Origin: Phycisphaerales bacterium UBA854
GTDB lineage: Bacteria > Planctomycetota > Phycisphaerae > Phycisphaerales > SM1A02
NCBI GenBank assembly: GCA_002295885.1
Contig: DBGM01000017.1
Location: 8,722-22,836, forward strand
Direction of reading: 5' to 3'
DNA length: 14,115 nucleotides
A program made the translations under genes and the position numbers. Positions 6,714 through 13,494 of the stretch are shown here, one piece after another; positions within the stretch are counted from its first letter, which is position 1; each line of letters opens with the position of its first letter. The notes beneath the pieces were generated by a model that saw only the letters and a list, made by a program, of their open reading frames with translations, was not told the origin of the DNA and made no database searches.

Positions 6714-7571
6714 CTACTTCATCGGTTCGTCGGTGTCCACGACCGCGGTCGCGGTGGTGTCGGTCTCGGTGGTGGTGTCTCCCATGGGATCCATGGCCAT
6801 CGAGGTGTCCGTCTTCGAGGTGAGGTAGATCTCGACGCGTCGGTTGGCGGCGGTGCCTCCCGGTTCGTTCGGAATGAGCGGCTTGTATTCGCCCCAACCC
6901 GCAACCTGCACGCGATCGGCGTCGACGCCCGAACCGACCAGCACGTCGCGGACCGCAATGGCCCGATGCACGGCCAGGTGCATGTTCGTGGGATGCTGAT
7001 TCTTCGAGTACTTCACCGGGACGTCGTCGGTGTGTCCCATCACGACCAGCTCGAAGTTCTCGGCTGAGGGCCCGTCGAGGATCGTGGCCAGCGCCGCCAG
7101 CGAAGCGGTGCCGGCATCCTTGACCTGGTCCTTGCCGGAGTTGAAGGTCAGGTCGCTGTTGAACCGCAGCATGCCGGTGCCGGAATCGAAGGTGATCTGG
7201 TCCGGGTACTGGCTGGCGAGCCGGGCCAGAGCGGCCTGGACGTCGGCCGGCAGGGGGCCGATCTCCATCTCGCTGACCTGCATCGCAAGATTCTGGTTGG
7301 AGCTGGAGAGCTGGCTCAGCTCGCCGCCGAGGATCTCGTACTTCTCCTGAAGGAGCGAGATGTCGCCGCGGGCGGCGGTCAACTGCTGCGTCCGGTTGGA
7401 GAGCTGGGCCTCGAGGGAATCACGCTCGTCGGTGACGGTCAGCAGCTGCTCCTGGAGCGATCGCTTGACCTGAAGAAGATTGTCGTACTTGTCCTGCTGA
7501 ACGCATCCGCCGGCCAGCAGTGGCAGCATGAATGCCGCCGCGGCGCACGTGGTGGGTACAATGCGTGCCAT
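6714..7571 (-). CDS. OmpA-like peptidoglycan-binding lipoprotein with coiled coil
   Basis: This 285-residue protein is likely a lipoprotein that ties the envelope to peptidoglycan. A hydrophobic N-terminus ends in LLAGGC, a lipobox with Cys23 as the acylated residue. A coiled coil of about 28-105 follows, with repeated Leu/Gln/Asn heptads. The OmpA C-terminal domain spans about 125-250: LRFNSDLTFNSGKDQVKDAG, then GHTDDVPV (179-186), HRAIAVRDVLVGSGVDADRV, GWGEYKP and GGTAANRRVEIYL, with the diaminopimelate-contacting Asp and Arg of the family in the TDD and NRR motifs. After it comes an unusual 30-residue acidic, Thr-rich tail (251-285). The overall plan resembles the flagellar MotB/OmpA class, but there is a lipobox instead of a transmembrane anchor and no MotA is nearby. 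It is the first gene of the operon with MlaE and the transglutaminase-fold protein, which points to envelope maintenance. Confidence 0.92.
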   Translation of the reverse strand: MARIVPTTCAAAAFMLPLLAGGCVQQDKYDNLLQVKRSLQEQLLTVTDERDSLEAQLSNRTQQLTAARGDISLLQEKYEILGGELSQLSSSNQNLAMQVSEMEIGPLPADVQAALARLASQYPDQITFDSGTGMLRFNSDLTFNSGKDQVKDAGTASLAALATILDGPSAENFELVVMGHTDDVPVKYSKNQHPTNMHLAVHRAIAVRDVLVGSGVDADRVQVAGWGEYKPLIPNEPGGTAANRRVEIYLTSKTDTSMAMDPMGDTTTETDTTATAVVDTDEPMK

Positions 7572-7615
7572 GGTGGGTTACCCCGCTTGATTGAAAGAGG
7601 TACTCTGAGGTCGCA

Positions 7616-7635
7616 CAGTGGCTTCCGTTCCACTG
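7616..7635. repeat. Inverted repeat in divergent intergenic region
   Basis: CAGTGG (7616-7621) and CCACTG (7630-7635) form a perfect six-base inverted repeat with an eight-base spacer. They lie in the 175 bases shared by the divergent lipoprotein operon (-) and the amidohydrolase (+). It could be an operator or a small leader hairpin of the minus-strand mRNA. I see no convincing -35/-10 pair on either strand. Confidence 0.3.
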
Positions 7636-7746
7636 GGCATGTCATCAACAGTGTACCGTTCCTCGGCCCGGAGTGGGGACGGGGGAGAACGTGTGGACGG
7701 CGCGTTGGTCGAGGTCGGCCAACGACTTGTGATCGGGAGCCGGTGA

Positions 7747-8997
7747 ATGGCCGAGCGAACAGAACGCACGCTGATCCACGCCGCGGGCGTCTTCGACGCC
7801 GGTGGCGTTCAGGCTTCGCCCGGTGCCCTGCTGCTGGAGGGCCGGGAGGTCGTCGCCGCGGGAACCCCCCAGTCCATCGGTGCGGTGGAAGGGGCCAGGC
7901 GGATCGAGGAGCCCGGGGCGGTCCTGCTGCCGGGCCTGGTCAACGCCCACGCCCATCTCGACCTCACGCCGCTGGAGCCCCGGCCGTTCGGCGGGGAGTT
8001 CGAGGCCTGGCTGCAATCGATCCTTGACCTGCGGGCCGATCAGCGGGCCGGAGGGACGCTTCGGGCGGACACCCAGTTGGGCATCGAGTTGTCCCTGGCC
8101 GGGGGGGTCGCCTTCGTGGGCGACATCGCCGGGGTGGGACAGACCGAGCCGGCTCTGGCTCTCCGGGAGAGTGCTCTGGGTGGCGTGTCCTTCATCGAGT
8201 GCTTCGGTCTCGGAGATCGACAGGACGAGTCGACCCGGCAGATTCGAGCCGTTCTGGACTCGGTCCCCGAGTTCGGAGGTGGGGTACGGGTGGGAATCTC
8301 CCCGCATGCTCCCTACACCTGCGGTCCAGAGGTCTACGCCGACGCGTGCTCGATCGGACGTCCGGTCGCCACCCATCTGGCGGAAAGCCTCGAGGAGGAG
8401 GAGTTTCTCCGTGACGGGTCCGGTCCCTTCCGACGGCTGTCGGAGCGGATGCAGGCCTGGAACGACGGGGTGGTGATTCCGGACTGTCATCCCGTCGAGG
8501 CGTTGCGCGGGGTGCTCGATTCGCGTCCCCTGCTGCTCGTCCATCTGAACTACGTCGGTGCGTCGCACATCGAACTGATCGCCGAGCGTGGCGCCATGGT
8601 CGCGTACTGTCCCCGGGCCAGCGACTACTTCGGTCATCCCCGGGATGGTCGTGTGCCGCATCGCTACCGCGAGATGCTGGACGCCGGCATCCCGGTTGCG
8701 TTGGGTACGGATTCGCGGACCTGTCTCGACACGCCGGACCGCATCGGTGTCCTCGACGAGATGCGTCATCTGTACAAACGCGATGGCACCGATCCGCTGC
8801 GACTGCTGGCGATGGCGACCGTGCACGGTGCGGCCGCGCTGGAACTCGACGCCGGTCTGGTGACCTTCGATCCGGGCGCCATCGGAGGGGTACTGGCCGT
8901 CGATGTCTCCGAAGGGGATGAACCGGCATCCCTCGCCGGTGCGCTCGCCCGTGGAGATGCTCCCCGCTGGGTCCTCGAGCCCGGAGCCGATTCGTGA
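7747..8997 (+). CDS. Metal-dependent amidohydrolase of the ATZ/TRZ deaminase type
   Basis: This 416-residue enzyme belongs to the amidohydrolase superfamily subgroup that deaminates or dechlorinates purine, pterin and triazine rings. The metal site is visible: His68 and His70 in LVNAHAHLDLT, His210 in VATHLAES with Glu213 as likely proton shuttle, His266 in LLLVHLNYV and Asp322 in VALGTDS. An N-terminal beta-sandwich strand region (about 8-62) and its C-terminal return strands (about 370-405) flank the TIM barrel, as in the family. The ATG at 7747 has GGGAG seven bases upstream. The stop overlaps the GTG of the glycosylase gene (GTGA, 8994-8997), so the two are co-translated. The substrate cannot be read from sequence: candidates include aminofutalosine (menaquinone futalosine pathway), S-adenosylhomocysteine/methylthioadenosine or guanine. 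The EAWLQSILDLRAD segment after the HxH motif resembles aminofutalosine deaminase-like members, which is a weak hint. Confidence 0.88.
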   Translation: MAERTERTLIHAAGVFDAGGVQASPGALLLEGREVVAAGTPQSIGAVEGARRIEEPGAVLLPGLVNAHAHLDLTPLEPRPFGGEFEAWLQSILDLRADQRAGGTLRADTQLGIELSLAGGVAFVGDIAGVGQTEPALALRESALGGVSFIECFGLGDRQDESTRQIRAVLDSVPEFGGGVRVGISPHAPYTCGPEVYADACSIGRPVATHLAESLEEEEFLRDGSGPFRRLSERMQAWNDGVVIPDCHPVEALRGVLDSRPLLLVHLNYVGASHIELIAERGAMVAYCPRASDYFGHPRDGRVPHRYREMLDAGIPVALGTDSRTCLDTPDRIGVLDEMRHLYKRDGTDPLRLLAMATVHGAAALELDAGLVTFDPGAIGGVLAVDVSEGDEPASLAGALARGDAPRWVLEPGADS

Positions 8998-9599
8998 CCC
9001 AGGGGTTGGATCCGACCGCCCCGGCGACGGAGGTCGCCCGCGAACTGCTGGGGCGGCATCTGGTCCGGGTCGTCGACGGAGTCCGACGCTCCGGGCGGAT
9101 CGTCGAGGTGGAGGCGTACGTGGGGCACGAGGATCGGGCCAGCCACACGTGGGGCGGGCGTCGAACCAAACGGAACGAGACAATGTTCATGGCGGGCGGG
9201 CACCTCTACGTCTACCTGATCTACGGGATGCACCATTGCCTGAATCTGGTGACCGGGCCCGAGGGGCACGGCGAAGCGGTGCTGCTGCGGGCGTTGGAGC
9301 CGCGGGAGGGCATCGAGGCGATGCACATCGATCGCCCCAAGGCCAGGCGGACGAGGGATTTGTGTCGTGGACCGGGCCGTCTGTGCGCCGCCATGGCCGT
9401 CGACCGGTCGCTGGATGGTCTGGAAATCGGTCGGTCAAACGATCTTTGGATCGAAGCCGGTGAGCCGGTGCAGGACCGGTGCTGCATCACCGGCCCGAGA
9501 ATCGGACTGGGGCATACCGGCCCCTGGGCCGATGCGCCGCTTCGCTATTCGATCCTCGGATCGCCTTTCGTGTCCGATCCCCGCCCGATCAGCCGATGA
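8994..9599 (+). CDS. mpg: DNA-3-methyladenine glycosylase (AAG/MPG family)
   Basis: This base-excision repair enzyme removes alkylated purines such as 3-methyladenine and often hypoxanthine. It has 201 residues, typical for bacterial members. By alignment with human AAG, Glu40 in RIVEVEAYVG is the catalytic general base (human Glu125). Tyr42 and His51 (human Tyr127 and His136) stack on the flipped base, Tyr77 in YVYLIYGMHHCLN is the intercalating residue (human Tyr162) and Asn84 matches human Asn169. GGRRTKRNETMFM is the conserved loop between. The later GPGRLCAAMAVD and PRIGLGHTGPWADAPLRYSI segments are also family-typical. Translation starts at GTG 8994, inside the stop of the amidohydrolase gene, so the pair is translationally coupled. 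The reason for coupling repair to a deaminase is unclear; both could relate to deaminated or damaged purines, but that is speculation. Confidence 0.95.
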   Translation: MTQGLDPTAPATEVARELLGRHLVRVVDGVRRSGRIVEVEAYVGHEDRASHTWGGRRTKRNETMFMAGGHLYVYLIYGMHHCLNLVTGPEGHGEAVLLRALEPREGIEAMHIDRPKARRTRDLCRGPGRLCAAMAVDRSLDGLEIGRSNDLWIEAGEPVQDRCCITGPRIGLGHTGPWADAPLRYSILGSPFVSDPRPISR

Positions 9600-9617
9600 T
9601 ATTCCCGGATTTCAATA

Positions 9618-9635
9618 GGTTCCCGGGCGGGAACC
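9618..9635. repeat. Perfect inverted repeat between mpg and the Minf_1886 gene
   Basis: GGTTCCC (9618-9624), loop GGGC, GGGAACC (9629-9635). It is a seven-base perfect stem located 18 bases after the mpg stop and 33 bases before the next ATG. No T-run follows, so it may be a weak terminator of the preceding gene pair or an operator for the following gene. Confidence 0.4.
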
Positions 9636-9668
9636 CGATAAGATGAATGCGGAGGGAGGGAAACAGGC

Positions 9669-10085
9669 ATGGGTCACTCTTCACAGCAGATCGATTGGCG
9701 AGCGATGGTCGATGCGGCGGGGCCGTATCCGCTGGCGGCCTTCAACTTCGTCCAGGAGGGTCTGAGCTACACCTCCGAACAGGTCTTCGACGATCCCTTC
9801 GGTCTGCCCGAGATGGAACGTCATGTCAGTGGCCAGGAACTGTGCATGGGTCTGAAGAACTACGCGCTCGCCCAGTACGGGATGATGGCGCCGGTGGTCC
9901 TGTCCCAGTGGAACATCAAGCGAAGCGACGATTTCGGTCGGATCGTCTTCGCGATGATCGAAGCCGGTCTGATGAGTTCCAGTGCCGACGACACCCCGGA
10001 GGACTTCCACGCGGTCTTCGATTTCAGCGACGTCTTCTCCCGCAGCGAGATGCTGGGCCGGATCGGCGACGAGCAGGAAGTCTGA
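9669..10085 (+). CDS. Minf_1886-family conserved protein, unknown function
   Basis: This is a 138-residue soluble protein. It matches from memory the Minf_1886 family of Planctomycetes/Verrucomicrobia. The marks are YPLAAFNFVQEGLSYTSEQV (20-39), RHVSGQELCMGLKNYALAQYG (51-71), VVLSQWNIKRSDDFGRIVFAMIEAGL (76-101) and EDFHAVFDFSDVF (111-123). No catalytic motif, metal site or signal peptide is visible, and Cys59 is the only cysteine. The ATG at 9669 follows a purine-rich GGAGGGAGGG element with good spacing. A strong terminator lies 38 bases after the stop, so the gene is probably a single transcription unit, or the end of the amidohydrolase-mpg unit. Its wide conservation in these phyla suggests a basic cellular role, but none has been established that I know of. 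Confidence 0.85.
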   Translation: MGHSSQQIDWRAMVDAAGPYPLAAFNFVQEGLSYTSEQVFDDPFGLPEMERHVSGQELCMGLKNYALAQYGMMAPVVLSQWNIKRSDDFGRIVFAMIEAGLMSSSADDTPEDFHAVFDFSDVFSRSEMLGRIGDEQEV

Positions 10086-10123
10086 ACCCCGGCCTGCAAG
10101 GTCGAAATTCGACGTATTGAGCC

Positions 10124-10152
10124 CCCTCGAGGTCGATCCTCGAGGGTTTTTT
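10124..10152 (+). terminator. Rho-independent terminator after the Minf_1886 gene
   Basis: CCCTCGAGG (10124-10132), loop TCGAT, CCTCGAGGG (10138-10146), then six Ts (10147-10152). The nine-base stem is perfect and followed by a T-run, the classical intrinsic terminator layout. It separates the Minf_1886 gene from the secreted beta-helix gene. Confidence 0.92.
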
Positions 10153-10223
10153 CTTGCACTGCGTCGTACGTTCCTGTCTGATGGGACGGTCATTTCAACC
10201 ACACCCCGGGGGGGGAGATTCCA

Positions 10224-11966
10224 ATGAAGATTCGCGTTGTTCTCGCGTCCATCGTGCTGGGCCTGCTGGCTCAGGTGCAGGTGTCGGCCCAGGTCATCGA
10301 CTGCTCCTGCAGTTCGGAGTACTCGGTCGGAGATGTTGTCGAGCGGGTGGCGGACGGGACGTCGGGCGGCCCTCCGGTTGGAACTATCGGGGTCGTCTTG
10401 TGCGGCACAGGTTCGTTTTCGGCAGGATTTGACCTGTACATCAGTTGGGAGGGGTGGGACGCAGGCCACAACGAAAAGAAGTTGTGCCAGTGCCAAAGCG
10501 GCGAGGACGCCGAAGACGACAGCCACTGGGCCGTCGTGTGCACCGATGTTGCTCCGTACACGGGCATCGACTGCGCCTGCGATGCCGAATACTCGGTCGG
10601 TGATCGCGTGACGCTGCTGGTCGACGATCCCGATGATGCCAATGGCCTCCCCGCCGGCACGGCCGGTACCGTGTTGTGCGGGACGTCGGCGTTCGGTGAC
10701 CTGTACGTCAGTTGGGACGGCTGGAGCAAGGGGCACAACAACAACTTCAACTGCGAATGCCAGGATGGCGTTGACGACAGCGACAACAGTCACTGGATTG
10801 TCGAATGCGATCAGATTCGTGCCGGTGAACCGCGGACCTACTTTTCAGAAGGTATCTATGGATTGGTTTCCATTGCCCAACCCTTCGACACGCTGATACT
10901 TCAGAGCGGCCAGTACGCCGTCAATGGCGACGGCAGTGCCGTAGTGGTCGACGTTTCGGACATCACGTTACGGGTGCAGGATTGGCGTGGTTACGGAACG
11001 GGTGACATTGCGATTCTGGACGCGACCGGCTCCTCGGATCGCGTCCTGCTGGTCACGTCCAACGCGTCGTTCGAGAACCTCGTGTTCCGTGGCGGCGTGG
11101 ATCCCGGCAACGGTGGCGCCGGGGCCCGGATCGAAGGATCCGCGACCTTCACCAACTGCCAGTTCATCTACAACAGCGGGACGGGAGCCCACATCTACGA
11201 GGGAGATCCGACCTTCAACGGCTGTGATTTCAAGTACAACGACGCCAGTGGCATCTCCAATGGCGGAGGCATCGCTTCCGAGTACGGCGACTTCACCATG
11301 AACGAGTGCGAGGTGTCCCACAACGCGGCCACCAATGGTGGCGGCATCTACGCCAACTTCTGCTACCACTCTCTCAACACGGTCCTCATCAAGGGCAACT
11401 CCGCCCTGCAGGATGGTGCCGGCATCTACGAAGTGGGTGGGGCTGGTTCCTACAACAACGTCTCCATCCGCAAGAACGGGGCGAATCATAACGCCGGTGG
11501 TGTCCTGCTGGACGGAGCCTCGCCTTCGTTCACCGACTGCACCGTCAGCCAGAACACGGCCTCCGACGGTGGCGGGTTCGGCTGCTACAACTTCGCCATG
11601 CCGATCTTCACCGGTGGAGAAATCTCCGACAACGTGGCCTCCGAGCAGGGTGGTGGCGTGTACTGCTATCTCAGCACCTTCGCGATCGAGGACAGCAGCG
11701 TCTGCGGCAACGCGCCCGACCACATCTGGGGTGCCTGGTACGACCTGGGCGGCAACGATTTCAGCGATGCCTGCGGCGACGACGACGGTCCCGGCCTGTG
11801 TCCGGCCGACACCAACGAGGACTACAACGTCGACGTGCTCGACCTGCTCTACGTGATCGCAGTCTGGGGCACGGACAACCGTGCCGGCGACATCAACGGT
11901 GACGGCTGGGTCGATGTGATGGACCTTCTCGACGTCATCGGTGGCTGGGGCGGCTGCAACGAATAA
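10224..11966 (+). CDS. Secreted beta-helix protein with duplicated six-Cys module and dockerin-like tail
   Basis: This 580-residue exported protein has a signal peptide at 1-22, probably cut after QVSA. Residues 26-106 and 116-195 are two copies of one module: CxC, EYSVGD, a Gly/Pro-rich strand with LCGT, SW(E/D)GW..GHN, CxC, then SHWxVxC. Cysteines are C27/29/60/88/90/106 and C117/119/152/177/179/195, so six per copy, probably disulfide-bonded outside the cell. Residues 225-495 are a right-handed parallel beta-helix, with repeating NCxF..N, GGGI and FTxCx(V/I) rungs. The tail from Cys526 to Cys578 carries two EF-hand-like loops, DTNEDYNVDVLD (529-540) and DINGDGWVDVMD (556-567), each ending in a WG turn, as in many Phycisphaerae extracellular proteins. 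It is not evidence of a cellulosome. GGGGGAG precedes the ATG. No polysaccharide-lyase catalytic residues can be identified, so binding or enzymatic function is open. A likely role is at the cell surface or in secretion. Confidence 0.88.
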   Translation: MKIRVVLASIVLGLLAQVQVSAQVIDCSCSSEYSVGDVVERVADGTSGGPPVGTIGVVLCGTGSFSAGFDLYISWEGWDAGHNEKKLCQCQSGEDAEDDSHWAVVCTDVAPYTGIDCACDAEYSVGDRVTLLVDDPDDANGLPAGTAGTVLCGTSAFGDLYVSWDGWSKGHNNNFNCECQDGVDDSDNSHWIVECDQIRAGEPRTYFSEGIYGLVSIAQPFDTLILQSGQYAVNGDGSAVVVDVSDITLRVQDWRGYGTGDIAILDATGSSDRVLLVTSNASFENLVFRGGVDPGNGGAGARIEGSATFTNCQFIYNSGTGAHIYEGDPTFNGCDFKYNDASGISNGGGIASEYGDFTMNECEVSHNAATNGGGIYANFCYHSLNTVLIKGNSALQDGAGIYEVGGAGSYNNVSIRKNGANHNAGGVLLDGASPSFTDCTVSQNTASDGGGFGCYNFAMPIFTGGEISDNVASEQGGGVYCYLSTFAIEDSSVCGNAPDHIWGAWYDLGGNDFSDACGDDDGPGLCPADTNEDYNVDVLDLLYVIAVWGTDNRAGDINGDGWVDVMDLLDVIGGWGGCNE

Positions 11967-11995
11967 GCCCGCCGGCCAATCGTCGAACGACCTTG

Positions 11996-12027
11996 CAACC
12001 CCGCGCTTCGGCGCGGGGTTGTTTTTT
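11996..12027 (+). terminator. Rho-independent terminator with UUCG loop
   Basis: CAACCCCGCGC (11996-12006), loop TTCG, GCGCGGGGTTG (12011-12021), then TTTTTT (12022-12027). An 11-bp perfect stem closed by the very stable C(UUCG)G tetraloop ends the beta-helix transcript. The matching A-run is absent on the other side, so it mainly serves the plus strand. The convergent porin gene stops five bases beyond it. Confidence 0.95.
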
Positions 12028-12032
12028 GGTTT

Positions 12033-13433
12033 TCAGAATTCCACGCCGACCAGCAGGTAGCCGATCACATCGTCTTCCAGCGGTGACGTGTCGCCGCCGC
12101 CGGGGGACCCGATCCACTCGAACCCCGGTTGCACGTAGCACCACGGGGTGAGCTGCGCCTTGTAGAACACCTCGAACCCGATCTCGTGGCCGCCGGCCGG
12201 GCCGGCTGAGCCGTCGGGCATGGTCGACCGGTAGATTTCCGGATCGTCGGAGAACGCCGTCCACCCTCCGGCGATGCCGACCGCGTCGGCGGGCCGGCCG
12301 GGGATGACCCCGGTGGCGCTCAGGCCCGTCATGAGCGACCAGTGCGAGGGGTTCTTGTCGGGGTCGGACAGGGCGAACTGACCGAAGAACCGTACGCCGC
12401 CGCCGGCCTCCGAGCTGGCCACGTCGCCGGACCAGATGGTCTGCTGCCAGCTCAGATAGAGCCCCGGCACATCCTCGACTCCTGTCGTGCTCGAGCCCGC
12501 GGTGGTGGTGCGCCCCGTCTGCAGCCAGCCTCCGATGGATCCCGTGCCCGGCAGGTGCGGTGCCAGCTGCCAGTCGAACTCCCATTCGGTGATCAGGAAC
12601 CAGTGACCGCCGTTGTCGAAGAACGTGGCCGGTCCTCGGGTTCCCGTGGAAGGCCCCGTCCGTCCGGTCGCGGGATCGAAGGCGGCGTTGGTTCCGTCGT
12701 ACCAGCCGAAGTGCCCGGTGACGTGGTCGTTCAGCCTCAGGCTGGCCTGCAGCGCCGTGGCTTCCGCCGGATAGGTCGGGAGGTACAGGTTCAGCGACGG
12801 GGGATTGTGCATCAGGTTGTACTGGAACGACCCCGCGGCATCGATGCTCGAGAAGGTGTCGTTGGCGTCGATCTTTCCGAAGCGGATCGAGCCGGCGTCG
12901 TCGAGGAACGACTGCTGGTAGTAGAGCTGGGCGATCGCGGCGAAGTTCGCCTCGTCGGCGTCGATGAAGTTGCCGTTGGACCCCACCCAGGAGCCGGTGG
13001 GATCGAAGGATCGCTGCTGGGGGAAGCGACCGTTGTACCAGTCGAAGTATTCCAGGTCGATGAAGAACGTGCCGCCGTCGTGTCCAAGCAGCTTCTCGGT
13101 GTCGGCGGTCAGGGTGAGGCCCACCGGGCCGCCTCCGAAGAAGCCCGTGTCGAGGCCACCCGAGAAGTTCTGCATCAGCAGCGCTGTGTACCGGGCCTGG
13201 AGGTAGAGGCCGTTCTCCTCCAGATTGGTGCGGAGTCCGTTCCAGTCGCTGGTCAACGACATGGATTCCAGCGGCCACTCGTCGTGCTTGCGTTGGGTGA
13301 TCGGGGTCATCCTCGTGGCGCAGTCCATCGCGTTCGGTGCGGCCATGGTGGCCTTGGATGCGGCATCGGCACCGGGCGATCCGGTGTCCGTCGGGGTGGT
13401 GAGCAGCAGCAGCAGGCAGGAGAGTTCGAGCAT
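12033..13433 (-). CDS. OprB-like carbohydrate porin, outer membrane
   Basis: This 466-residue predicted outer-membrane beta-barrel resembles OprB-type, carbohydrate-selective porins. Hydrophobic residues 4-12 (LSCLLLLLT) start a signal peptide. WNGLRTNLEENGLYLQARYT, NFSGGLDTGF, GPVGLTLTADTEKLLGHDGG and FIDLEYFDW follow, and later FGKIDANDTFSS, NLYLPTYPAEATALQASLRL and YDGTNAAFDP. Alternating aromatic/hydrophobic strands continue to the end, DVIGYLLVGVEF, with the C-terminal Phe expected of BAM substrates. The signal lacks a basic start, which is odd. A longer version from ATG 13496 would begin with MRR but would overlap the divergent oxidase start, so 13433 is preferred; a weak AAGG lies 12 bases upstream of it. 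It diverges from the multicopper oxidase gene over 61 bases, so common regulation is possible. The substrate is unknown. Confidence 0.82.
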   Translation of the reverse strand: MLELSCLLLLLTTPTDTGSPGADAASKATMAAPNAMDCATRMTPITQRKHDEWPLESMSLTSDWNGLRTNLEENGLYLQARYTALLMQNFSGGLDTGFFGGGPVGLTLTADTEKLLGHDGGTFFIDLEYFDWYNGRFPQQRSFDPTGSWVGSNGNFIDADEANFAAIAQLYYQQSFLDDAGSIRFGKIDANDTFSSIDAAGSFQYNLMHNPPSLNLYLPTYPAEATALQASLRLNDHVTGHFGWYDGTNAAFDPATGRTGPSTGTRGPATFFDNGGHWFLITEWEFDWQLAPHLPGTGSIGGWLQTGRTTTAGSSTTGVEDVPGLYLSWQQTIWSGDVASSEAGGGVRFFGQFALSDPDKNPSHWSLMTGLSATGVIPGRPADAVGIAGGWTAFSDDPEIYRSTMPDGSAGPAGGHEIGFEVFYKAQLTPWCYVQPGFEWIGSPGGGDTSPLEDDVIGYLLVGVEF

Positions 13434-13463
13434 GTGTCGTGAGGACCTTGGTGGTACGGTACC

Positions 13464-13480
13464 GCACGACGACCTCGTGC
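13464..13480. promoter_or_regulatory. Inverted repeat in the porin/oxidase divergent region
   Basis: GCACGA (13464-13469) and TCGTGC (13475-13480), spaced by CGACC, form a perfect inverted repeat in the 61-base gap between the divergent porin and multicopper oxidase genes. Its location fits an operator for a dimeric regulator acting on both genes. It does not match a copper-regulator site that I recognise. It lies just before the oxidase ribosome-binding site (GGAG, 13484-13487). Confidence 0.35.
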
Positions 13481-13494
13481 ACTGGAGCCGCCGC

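Noticed and set aside
4070..6823. A 917-codon open frame on the plus strand
   Set aside because: It lies antisense to umuD, the transglutaminase-fold gene and mlaE, is rich in Arg/Gly/Asp/His with no domain motif, and arises from high GC. The opposite-strand genes have clear family motifs.
7645..9183. A 512-codon open frame on the minus strand
   Set aside because: It is antisense to the amidohydrolase and mpg genes, both of which have intact active-site motifs.
10155..10188. Sigma70-like promoter TTGCAC-N17-TCTGAT before the beta-helix gene
   Set aside because: Only 3/6 and 4/6 matches to the consensus, which is expected by chance.
11812..11963. Cellulosomal dockerin
   Set aside because: The calcium loops look dockerin-like, but such paired loops at the C-terminus are common on planctomycete secreted proteins, and no scaffoldin or cohesin is present.
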